From: Nostoc sp. CHAB 5715
Lineage (GTDB): Bacteria > Cyanobacteriota > Cyanobacteriia > Cyanobacteriales > Nostocaceae
NCBI RefSeq assembly: GCF_020829685.1
Contig: NZ_JAIVFR010000444.1
Span: 1-5,889 of the forward strand
DNA length: 5,889 bases
Direction: 5' to 3'
The number at the start of each line of letters is the position of its first letter. Positions within the stretch are counted from its first letter, which is position 1. Positions 1-5,783 of this stretch are shown piece by piece. The notes under the pieces are model-generated. The model made no database searches and was not told the DNA's origin. It saw only the letters and a program-made list of their open reading frames with translations. The position numbers were made by a program, and so were the translations under genes.

Positions 1-2
1 TG

Positions 3-61
3 AAAGCGGCGGGAAACTCCATCCCCTCGTGGGTGGAGAGGGATAGCCGCCCCGCCGCTTT
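3..61. repeat. Palindromic hairpin with nested inner stem
   Basis: Bases 3-13 (AAAGCGGCGGG) and 51-61 (CCCGCCGCTTT) are perfect 11-bp reverse complements. They enclose a second stem, CTCCA at 17-21 with TGGAG at 34-38, extended by CCC/GGG. The inner 25 bases (14-38) recur in inverted orientation at 123-147 with one mismatch. The GC content is much higher than in the rest of the window. It may be the end of a mobile element or a small palindromic repeat family; I cannot tell which from this window. Confidence 0.6.
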
Positions 62-117
62 GGGCATTGGGCATTGGTAACTTCTTCCCCATGCCCCATG
101 CCCGATTCCCCATGCCC
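62..117. repeat. Heptamer short tandem repeats (STRR-like)
   Basis: Two GGGCATT heptamers followed by GG (62-77) are followed by CCCCATG CCCCATG CCC (87-103) and one further CCCCATGCCC (108-117). The two blocks are imperfect reverse complements separated by about ten bases, so the stretch can fold on itself. Degenerate heptamer arrays of this composition are known from intergenic DNA of heterocystous cyanobacteria. Any reading frame through it, such as the TTG/ATG starts at 74 and 98, encodes low-complexity Pro/Cys/Ser residues and is unlikely to be native protein. Confidence 0.7.
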
Positions 118-547
118 AAAAACTCCACCCACAAGGGGATGGAGTTTTTCATCAAGTTATGCGCTGGCGCTGGAGGCAATTGCTAGACTTTTAGCACAAG
201 GCGAGGAGTGTTTCATTACTCCTCAAGTGCTGATAGAGTTTTGGGTAGTTGCTACTCGCCCAATTGCTGTCAATGGTTTAGGGTGGAATGCCGAACAGAC
301 ACACACAGAGCTGGAACAAATTCTTGAGCAGTTTACGTTACTTGAAGACAATCCGCAGATATTTACCCATTGGTTGAATTACGTCACCACTTATAAAGTC
401 ATGGGTAAGCGCGTCCACGATGCGCGATTAATTGCTGTGATGTTAACACATGGAGTAACGCATTTGCTGACTTTCAATATAGACGATTTCACCAGCACAG
501 CAGGTATTGTCGTTGTGCATCCACAGACCGTGATTGATAGTCCATAA
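98..547 (+). pseudogene. PIN-domain toxin (VapC-like), 5'-truncated
   Basis: The reading frame is open from a TTG at 74 or an ATG at 98 to the stop at 545-547. The first ~25 residues are encoded by the heptamer repeats and hairpin, and PIN-like sequence starts only near base 149 (SSYALALEAIARLL...). PIN toxins are small Mg-dependent RNases, usually about 130-145 residues, using four acidic residues. Counting from the TTG, three are visible: E55 in VLIEFWVV, D116 in VHDARLIAVM and D137/D138 in FNIDDF. The N-terminal strand with the first aspartate (family form LLDTN) is absent. I infer that insertion or recombination at 1-149 replaced the true start, so an active RNase is unlikely. No antitoxin gene is visible next to it; it would lie left of the window. 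The rest of the frame has no stop or shift, which suggests a fairly recent loss. Confidence 0.75.
118..149 (+). terminator. Hairpin plus T-run, terminator-like and nearly symmetric
   Basis: AAAAACTCCA (118-127) pairs perfectly with TGGAGTTTTT (140-149). CCC (128-130) and GGG (136-138) lengthen the stem, with A139 bulged. The stem ends in five T on the + strand and, because of the flanking A run, also five T on the - strand, so it could stop transcription in both directions. Its core is an inverted copy of 14-38. It lies directly at the point where PIN-domain homology begins (about 149), so here it also acts as the apparent breakpoint of that gene. Confidence 0.55.
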
Positions 548-769
548 GGTTTGGGAACAAAAGCAGAGAAATTAAAAAACAGAATAATCTTTCTCAGAAT
601 GCGATTAAAAGCTGAAGCCAAGCAAAAAAGACTCGCTTCTGGAATTCAGTTGTCATTACCTCTATGTATTTAAATACTGGTAAGCATCACCATATATCTG
701 CCTTTACAATAAAAGCGATCGCATTATCCCCTACACCTACCACCTCAAACCAGGAGTTTATAGTCTGCA
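548..769. other. Non-coding stretch between PIN remnant and cbiET
   Basis: This 222-base gap separates the 3' ends of two convergent genes. It is AT-rich and includes one HIP1 octamer at 715-722. Short open frames cross it on both strands but show no family resemblance and no ribosome-binding site. GAAGC/GCTTC arms near 614-639, with a long A-rich loop, are the only stem I see, and they are too weak to call a terminator. Confidence 0.5.
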
Positions 770-1996
770 CTACTTTTTCAGTTTTTCAGACTTCACAACT
801 ACCCATTGCGTCACACCCGCCATTCCTCGCCAGCCCAAAAATTTACCAATAGGTTCCGCCCGTTGAATGGCAATACGAGTTAAATCACCACCGACTCGTT
901 CATGCCATTGAAATAAAGTTTGCTCACCCTCTACCGTCACCACATTTGCCACCAAACGTCCACCCGATCGCAGTGCTTCCCAGCAAACATCAAAAAGTCC
1001 CGTTGCTGTCACCCCACCACCAATAAAAATAGCATCTGGTGCAGGTAAATCTTTCAGAACATGGGGCGCTTTACCTTCAATGATTTGCAGATTTGGAGTA
1101 CCGAGAGTAGCGGCATTATCGGCAATATATAGTAGTCTAGAAGCATTTTGTTCGATCGCAATTGCCCGACACCGAGCATTACTCCGCATCCATTCGATGG
1201 AAATTGAGCCGCAACCCGCGCCAACATCCCACAATAATTCTCCCGGCGTGGGTGCTAAAGCTGCTAGGGTAATTGCCCTAACTTCACGCTTCGTTAACTG
1301 TCCATCGTGGTGGTAGGCGTTATCTGGTAATCCTGGTAATCTTGGTAATGGGATAACCCCAGCATCAGCAATACAATCAACTGCGATCGCATTCAACGCC
1401 GCAACTTCAGTTTCACTCCAAGATGCAGCCGTACCTTCCACAATTCTTTCATGAGCGCCGCCCATACGCTCCAATACGGTGATTTTACTGCCACCATAGC
1501 CGCGATTTGTCAAAATTTCGGCAACAATGGCGGGTGTGTCCTTCCCTTCACTCAAAATCAACAGCCGCGCTTTTGGGTAAATGTAAGACTGGAGTAGGGA
1601 TGATGGACGACCATTCAAACTCAAGGTTTCCACCTCAGTTAAAGACCATCCAACCCTGGCACAGGCGAGGCTGAAGGCTGAAGGTGCGGGGATAATCGTC
1701 ATTTGGGAGACAGGAATTCGCCGCATCAAGGTGACACCAATTCCATAACACATAGGATCGCCACTTGCAAGTACGCAGATTGACTCACCCCGACGCTGGA
1801 TGATTTCCTCAACTGAAGCGCTAATGGGGGATGTCCAGACTAGTTTCTCACGTTGGTCATCTGTAGGGAGCATTGCTAAATGGCGATCGCCTCCTACAAT
1901 TAGTTTAGCTTGATCGACTAGAGAACGAGCGATCGCGCTTAACCCCTGTAATCCATCTTCCCCAATGCCGACGATAGAAAGCCATTTCTCTGTCAT
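770..1996 (-). CDS. cbiET: Precorrin-6Y C5,15-methyltransferase (decarboxylating), CbiE-CbiT fusion
   Basis: The 408-residue protein methylates C5 and C15 of the corrin precursor using S-adenosylmethionine and removes the acetate carboxyl at C12, giving precorrin-8-type product in (pseudo)cobalamin synthesis; it is cytosolic. Residues 1 to about 205 form the CbiE tetrapyrrole-methylase domain, with the N-terminal loop VGIGEDG (9-15), the motif ASGDPMCYGIG (77-87) and PAPSAFSLACARVGW (103-117). Residues from about 213 form the CbiT class I methyltransferase, starting near HDGQLTKREVRA (230-241). It carries the SAM-binding motif VGAGCGSISIEW (258-269), the acidic IEQN (281-284) and IFIGGG (323-328). 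Length and domain order match the fused CobL/CbiET type, and no key motif is missing. The ATG at 1994-1996 sits directly before the CbiE homology; no strong Shine-Dalgarno is seen. It stands alone, divergent from a toxin-antitoxin remnant, and no cobalamin riboswitch fits in the 105-base upstream gap. Confidence 0.95.
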   Translation of the reverse strand: MTEKWLSIVGIGEDGLQGLSAIARSLVDQAKLIVGGDRHLAMLPTDDQREKLVWTSPISASVEEIIQRRGESICVLASGDPMCYGIGVTLMRRIPVSQMTIIPAPSAFSLACARVGWSLTEVETLSLNGRPSSLLQSYIYPKARLLILSEGKDTPAIVAEILTNRGYGGSKITVLERMGGAHERIVEGTAASWSETEVAALNAIAVDCIADAGVIPLPRLPGLPDNAYHHDGQLTKREVRAITLAALAPTPGELLWDVGAGCGSISIEWMRSNARCRAIAIEQNASRLLYIADNAATLGTPNLQIIEGKAPHVLKDLPAPDAIFIGGGVTATGLFDVCWEALRSGGRLVANVVTVEGEQTLFQWHERVGGDLTRIAIQRAEPIGKFLGWRGMAGVTQWVVVKSEKLKK

Positions 1997-2101
1997 GCTA
2001 ATTCATGATTAATAACTAAGATTTGACGCTAATTCTAATTCTGAATTATTCCGTCAATTTTGGTAAGATATAGTTCATAGTGCTGGATTGAGGATAACAG
2101 G
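1997..2101. promoter_or_regulatory. Divergent promoter region, cbiET / antitoxin
   Basis: For the antitoxin, a TATAGT hexamer at 2069-2074 is a plausible -10 with only a weak -35 (TTATTC, 2046-2051, 17-base spacing). GAGG at 2090-2093 is a well-placed ribosome-binding site eight bases before the ATG. TTGACG at 2023-2028 and its complement CGTCAA at 2052-2057 face each other, and a perfect 11-base palindrome AATTC-T-GAATT lies between them (2037-2047). Such dyads are typical places for autoregulation by toxin-antitoxin complexes, but nothing here proves binding. Confidence 0.35.
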
Positions 2102-2323
2102 ATGAACTCACTCCCAGAAATAGAAGCCGCTATTATGCAACTGTCTGAAGGCAAAATCCGGGATTTATCAAACTGGCTTCAAGAATATCTTAATGATGCT
2201 TGGGACAAGCAAATTGAAGCAGATGCAAAATTAGGTCGATTGGATCAGTTAATTCAGCGTGCAAAAGCAGATATTGAAGCTAATCGGGTGAAACCGTTAG
2301 ATGAAATCTTTAACAACCCCTGA
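2102..2323 (+). CDS. Antitoxin of a RelE/ParE-type module, addiction-module-component-like
   Basis: This 73-residue acidic, mostly helical protein has the pattern of small cyanobacterial antitoxins. An N-terminal LPEIEAAIMQLSEGKIRDLS helix pair is followed by LNDAWDKQIEADAKLGRLDQL and a tail with ADIEANRVKPLDEIF. It would bind and neutralise the toxin encoded just downstream and perhaps repress its own promoter. The start is fixed by GAGG at 2090-2093, eight bases ahead of the ATG. The toxin frame opens at 2301, inside its last codons, a 23-base overlap typical of translationally coupled pairs. The gene appears intact although its partner is broken, so it is an orphan antitoxin. I see no ribbon-helix-helix or other recognised DNA-binding motif. 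The family call is from memory of sequence pattern and is firmer for 'antitoxin' than for a named family. Confidence 0.8.
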   Translation: MNSLPEIEAAIMQLSEGKIRDLSNWLQEYLNDAWDKQIEADAKLGRLDQLIQRAKADIEANRVKPLDEIFNNP

Positions 2324-2435
2324 TTTTTGGCGCTCTTATGCCGCACTTTCAACTGAAGTTAAAGAGCAAGCTAGAAAGGCGTATCGTCTTTGGATTAATA
2401 ATCAATTTCATCCGTCTTTGATTTCAAAAAAGTAG
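2301..2435 (+). pseudogene. RelE/ParE-type toxin, N-terminal remnant with frameshift
   Basis: The ATG at 2301 opens a 44-codon frame, too short for most gene tracks, ending at TAG 2433-2435. Its protein starts MKSLTTPDFWRSYAALS and continues with EVKEQARKAYRLWINNQFHPSL, the recognisable first half of RelE/ParE-family mRNA interferases, which are normally about 85-95 residues. After HPSL the family continues with HFK. Adding one base after 2420 restores HFKKVGK in the next frame (2421-2440), so a single-base loss after TTTG is the likely lesion. Beyond about 2445 no further toxin sequence follows, so the catalytic C-terminal half is also gone. The gene overlaps the antitoxin by 23 bases and has no separate promoter. 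It should be inactive. Confidence is high for identity, moderate for the exact mutation. Confidence 0.8.
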
Positions 2436-2602
2436 GAAAATTTGCTCATAAATAGCCATTTGTTTGAGTCTATTCCGAATTTTTAGATTCACATTATTTT
2501 ATGGTTTTTGCTACATGGACGTAAACTATTACGATCTAGCGGATGAGTTACAAAATAGTCTTCGAGCCATTTACATCCCCGTGTTAATAAATCATCTAAA
2601 TC

Positions 2603-4282
2603 CAAACTCCACAAAATCACCTTACCATCCTTACTAGCAGAGGCAATAATCTTATTATCAGGACTGAAACTGACGCTTGTCACTGAAGCGCTATGTCCAG
2701 TCAACGTAGTAATGGGAGTTCCATCTATTTGCCAAAGTTTGATAGTTTTGTCTTGGCTAGCAGAAGCAATAATCTTGTTATCGGGGCTGAAGCTAACGCT
2801 TGTCACTGAAGCGCTATGTCCAGTCAACGTAGTGATAGGAGTTCCATCTATTTGCCAAAGTTTGATAGTTTGATCTGTACTTCCAGACGCAATGATTTTG
2901 CTATCAGGGCTAAAACTGATACTATTAATACCCTTTCTATGTCCAATCAGAGTAGTAATTAAAGTTCCATCTAAGTCCCAAAGTTTGATAGTTCCATCCT
3001 CGCCATCGCCACCAGAAGCAATAATTTTACCATCGTGGCTAAAACTGACACTTGTTACCCAATTTTTATGTTCACCGAAGGTTTTAATTAAAGTTCCGTC
3101 CGACTTCAAAAGTTTAATAGATCCTTTATCGGTACCAAAAGCAATTATTTCTTGATGAGGATTGAAACTAACACTTGCTACCCCTTTGTACTCAGTCAGA
3201 GGATGAATTAGAGTACCATCAAGCTGGAAAATTTTAGCAATTAGTTGATCGGTACCAATGGCAATAGTTCTATTATCATGGCTAAAGCTGATACTATTTA
3301 CCCAACCTTGATGTCCTGTGAGGTTAGCAATTAAAGTTCCATTTTGCTGCCATAGTTTCACAGTACCATCGTCACCGCCAGAAGCAATTATTTTACCATC
3401 ACGGCTAAAATTTAGGCTGGTTATCCCGCGTTTATGCCCAGTTAATTTAGTCATCATATCTGCGTTCAGCTTCCAGAGTTTCACAATTCCGTCTCCACTA
3501 CCAGAAGCAATAATTTTGTCATCTTGACTCCAACTCACGCTAGCGACTGAATCGCCATGTCCAACTAGGGTATTAATTAGAGTACCATCTAGTTGCCAAA
3601 TTTTTACAGTTTGGTCACTACTACCAGAAGCGATTATTTTACCATCTTGGCTGAAACTGACACTATTTATCCAACCTGTATGCCCCTCGAAAGTTCTAAT
3701 TAAAGTACCATCAGTTTTCCAAAGTTTAATAGTTTTGTCATCGCTACCGGAAACAATGTTTTCTCCATCTTTGCTAAAATTAATACTTGTTACCCAACCT
3801 TTATGCCCAATAATGGTTGTGATGAAAGTTCCATCACTTTTCCATAGTTCAATATTTCCTTCTTCGTTACCAACGGCAATAATTTTGCCATTAGGGCTGA
3901 TGGTAGCACTGGTGATTGCATTACTTTTGAGTGATATAGTTTTAATCAGAGTACCATCTGACTGCCAGAGTTTTACAGTGCCATCTTTGCTAGCAGAGGC
4001 AATAGTGCTATCGGCACTAAATGTAGCACTAATTACCCAACTTTGATGTCCAGAGAGGGTTTTAATGAGAGTACCATTTCGCTGCCAGAGTTTAATAGTT
4101 CCGTCTTGGCTAGCAGAAGCAATAATTTTGCTATCCTCGCTAAAACTAATACTTCTCAGCTTATTTTTATGCCCAATAAGGGTAGCGATCGCAGTTCCAT
4201 TATGATTCCATAATTTAATAGTACCATCATCACTACCAGAAGCAATAATTTTGCCATCAGGGCTAAAAGTTAGATTATTGAG
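2603..4282 (-). repeat. Array of 14 WD40-coding repeats, ~123-base period
   Basis: The unit encodes SFSxDxKIIASGSxDxTIKLWxxDGTLIxTLxGH, about 41 residues, repeated 14 times. Most units are strongly diverged at DNA level, but 2644-2748 and 2767-2871 are 98/105 identical. All seven differences are transitions and leave the protein unchanged, pointing to recent duplication or gene conversion of the last blades. Confidence 0.85.
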
Positions 4283-5077
4283 TATTGTTTGACCAGTATC
4301 AAATTGATTATATTCATGAATTTTGACGAGGATATTTAGTAAAGCAGACAAGGGAGTGATTGTTTGATATTCTCCCAAATCAGACTGATTTTTCACAAGA
4401 TATTTTAAATCTTGTCCAGCCTTCATAGCTAAAAGTAAAGCTTCAAGTTGTTTAGATTGAAATTGTTGTGCAGCGTTATAACCAACTTGTGTAAGTCTTG
4501 TAGCTTCTTTAGCTGTTTGCAGTTGATTTTGTCCGACAATCACACTTAGTAGTATCAGGATAGTTGCGATACTTCCCCCAATCCAAACTATGTATTTTGC
4601 TTTTTTATTTGCATCAGCTAACTTTTGTTTAACGGTTAGATTAGCTTTGGTTAATTTTTGACTAGCTGATGCTAATTTCTGATTTACCTCAATTTGTAAT
4701 TCTGTAGCAACTTTTTGACTTTCTTGCAAAAATTCATAATCTAAATTACTTAAACTTTTGTCAACCGCCCAGACTAACGCCTCATCTAAAGCTTTTCCTC
4801 GCAATAGCCAAGATTGCTCTTTGTGAGAATTAAACCAGTTATTAATTGCTTCACTATAAGGGCGGAGTTTATCTAATTCTTGCCTGAGCCATTGTTGATT
4901 AAAGACTGCTTTATAGATAAAATTATATACTTTTAAATAACCGTCTTGTTTAACTACTAAACCTGATAATCTTAATTCTGTCTGCTCTTGACTGCCATCT
5001 ATAATAACTCCTTGACTTGAGTGCAATACTTGCTGATATAATCCTAGTAATCTGCCAGCTTTTTGTTCATTTCGTAG

Positions 5078-5419
5078 CAGGCGATCGCTAAAGATGGAAA
5101 ATTGATAGCAGCTATTATCAACATTGGCTACATCAAATACGAAAATGGAGATGTAGAAGGGGCAATACAGCAGTGGCAAAAAGCAGTTCAAATTAATGGT
5201 AGTGTAGCAGAACCACAAATGGCGATCGCAGTTGCTTTATATGCCAAAGGTGAGCAACAAAAAGCTCTCAACATGGCACAAGCAGCTTTGCGTTTAGATA
5301 AAAGCTTTGCTAATGTTGACGTTCTCAAACAAAATCTTTGGGGGACGCGCTTAATAACAGAGGGAGAAAAACTATTCTCTCATCCTAGTATCCAAGCATT
5401 GCGAACAAAGCAGCCTTAA
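5078..5419 (+). pseudogene. Tetratricopeptide-repeat protein, C-terminal fragment
   Basis: The open frame runs from just after an in-frame TAG at 5075-5077 to the TAA at 5417-5419, with no ATG at its beginning. The only early start-type codon is the TTG at 5102, which would begin inside a repeat. The sequence reads as TPR helix pairs: QAIAKDGKLIAAIINIGYIKY / GDVEGAIQQWQKAVQING, then VAEPQMAIAVALYAKG / QQKALNMAQAALRLDKS. A non-repeat tail ending PSIQALRTKQP follows. TPR proteins are scaffolds for protein-protein contacts; in cyanobacteria such genes usually encode several more repeats and often an export signal, which would have been upstream. I infer that the 5' part was removed by the rearrangement at the HIP1 site, which put the gene head to head with the WD40 gene. 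No promoter or ribosome-binding site is visible, so expression is doubtful. Confidence 0.75.
5081..5088. other. HIP1 octamer at the junction of two truncated genes
   Basis: GCGATCGC here is read as (S)DR of the WD40 gene on the - strand and as AIA of the TPR gene on the + strand. WD40-family sequence is recognisable up to this octamer from the left. TPR-family sequence in frame (QAIAKDGKLIAAI) begins here towards the right. Both genes lose their N-terminal parts at this point. The octamer is a perfect palindrome, so two copies could recombine in either relative orientation. Confidence 0.6.
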
Positions 5420-5440
5420 ACACAGGCATTGAGAACAAGA
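5396..5440 (+). repeat. Imperfect direct repeat at the TPR gene end
   Basis: GCATTGCGAACAAAG (5396-5410) and GCATTGAGAACAAGA (5426-5440) match at 12 of 15 positions with a 30-base period. The stop codon of the TPR fragment lies between the two copies, so the 3' end of the gene may have been locally duplicated. Confidence 0.45.
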
Positions 5441-5470
5441 TCCCCGACTTTTTAGAGAAATCAGGGATCT
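5438..5470. repeat. Palindromic intergenic repeat (AGATCCC...GGGATCT)
   Basis: AGATCCC (5438-5444) and GGGATCT (5464-5470) are perfect reverse complements. GA/TC and TT/AA continue the stem past two C-A mismatches, leaving a short T-rich loop. This is a degenerate copy of a palindrome I remember as frequent between genes of Nostoc-type cyanobacteria, with the core GATCCCCGACTT. It follows the TPR stop by about 20 bases and could help end transcription, but no T-run follows it on the + strand. Confidence 0.6.
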
Positions 5471-5483
5471 GAGTGTACTACAC

Positions 5484-5508
5484 AAAAAAAAACCGCCTGT
5501 GCGGATTT
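5484..5508 (-). terminator. Rho-independent terminator of the Uma2-type gene
   Basis: Read on the - strand, CCGC, a four-base loop ACAG and GCGG form a GC stem (5493-5504) flanked by AAA and a run of T. Nine T follow the stem (5484-5492). It lies 29 bases past the Uma2-type stop codon, so it fits as that gene's terminator. The short stem limits certainty. Confidence 0.6.
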
Positions 5509-5537
5509 GAAAACTCATCAAATAATTGTTATGTTTT

Positions 5538-5783
5538 CTACTCAAACGGGGGCAAATTATTGGGGTCAATACCCTGAGATTGTAAATAAGCAATCAGTCG
5601 TTCTTTTTGCTGGCGTTCTTGTTGGGCGCGTTGACGTTCTTGTTCGGCGCGTTGACGTTCTTGTTCAGTTCTTTGGCGTTCTTGTTCAGTTCTTTGGCGT
5701 TCTTGTTCAGTTCTTTGGCGTTCTTGTTCAGAACCTACACCCCTTGTTCCTCCGGTTTCATCAAGTAGACGGGTAACTCTTGG
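5538..5783 (-). pseudogene. Uma2-family (DUF820) protein, C-terminal coiled-coil remnant
   Basis: The - strand frame is open for 81 codons between a TGA at 5784-5786 and the TAG at 5538-5540 but contains no start codon. It encodes repeated EQERQRT / EQERQRA heptads, then QQERQQKERLIAYLQ and SQGIDPNNLPPFE. A Glu/Gln/Arg coiled coil followed by a closing GIDP-N-LP motif is the familiar C-terminus of many cyanobacterial Uma2-family proteins, whose N-terminal PD-(D/E)XK nuclease-like fold is entirely missing here. The few residues before the heptads (RVTRLLDETGG) could be native family sequence or chance. The gene has its own terminator at 5484-5508. The antisense + strand frame rich in VLVQFFG is only a shadow of the heptads. 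I infer a 5'-truncated relic; the family is fairly sure, function is lost. Confidence 0.7.
5614..5730 (-). repeat. 21-base tandem repeat, about 5.6 copies
   Basis: Units start at 5614, 5635, 5656, 5677, 5698 and 5719 (the last one partial). The three at 5656-5718 are identical on the + strand (CGTTCTTGTTCAG...). The first two carry the variant GGCGCGTTGA ending. On the - strand each unit encodes one coiled-coil heptad of the Uma2-type tail, so the repeat is coding in origin and prone to copy-number change. Confidence 0.85.

Larger units (their letters stand above)
2489..5089 (-). pseudogene. WD40-repeat STAND-type protein, 5'-truncated, 14 blades
   Basis: About 865 codons are open on the - strand, but the native start is missing. 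The frame extends to a TTG at 5216-5218 only through sequence antisense to the TPR gene, and no ATG occurs before residue 265 of that frame. Numbered from that TTG, family-like sequence begins at SDRLLRNEQKAGRLLGLY (44-61), the winged-helix end of an AAA/STAND NTPase module. A Lys/Gln-rich coiled coil follows (about 165-207), then one transmembrane segment (about 209-229, VWIGGSIATILILLSVIVG), a helical linker (235-305) and 14 WD40 repeats (about 313-872), enough for two seven-bladed propellers. The C-terminal LDDLLTRGCKWLEDY is the usual family ending. Full-length relatives carry an effector and an NTPase before this point and act as sensor or defence-like proteins. I infer recent truncation because the remaining frame is undamaged. 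Blade 3 lacks two residues; blades 9 and 10 are degenerate. Confidence 0.8.

Noticed and set aside
2..46. End of an upstream coding region (ESGGKLHPLVGGEG then TAG)
   Set aside because: Only 14 codons inside a palindrome; too short to support, kept only as a hint in the repeat finding.
391..621. 76-codon - strand frame
   Set aside because: It is mostly antisense to the conserved PIN sequence, with no family resemblance.
664..852. 62-codon + strand frame
   Set aside because: It overlaps the 3' end of cbiET antisense and shows no recognisable sequence or ribosome-binding site.
2892..4046. Three + strand frames of 69-103 codons rich in VPSS and EAIIL
   Set aside because: They are antisense shadows of the WD40 array and repeat with its ~123-base period.
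5090..5218. TTG start and hydrophobic N-terminus for the WD40 protein
   Set aside because: This part is antisense to clear TPR coding sequence and lacks WD40/STAND family resemblance; treated as accidental, though it may be translated.
5372..5593. 73-codon - strand frame with repeated CSQC
   Set aside because: It crosses the palindrome, the terminator and the ends of two real frames; the repeat merely reflects the direct repeat at 5396-5440.
5614..5730. CRISPR-like repeat array
   Set aside because: The 21-base units are contiguous without spacers and encode protein heptads.
5507..5776. + strand frame with VLVQFFG repeats
   Set aside because: It is the exact antisense of the EQERQR heptads on the - strand; it has no ribosome-binding site and no family resemblance.
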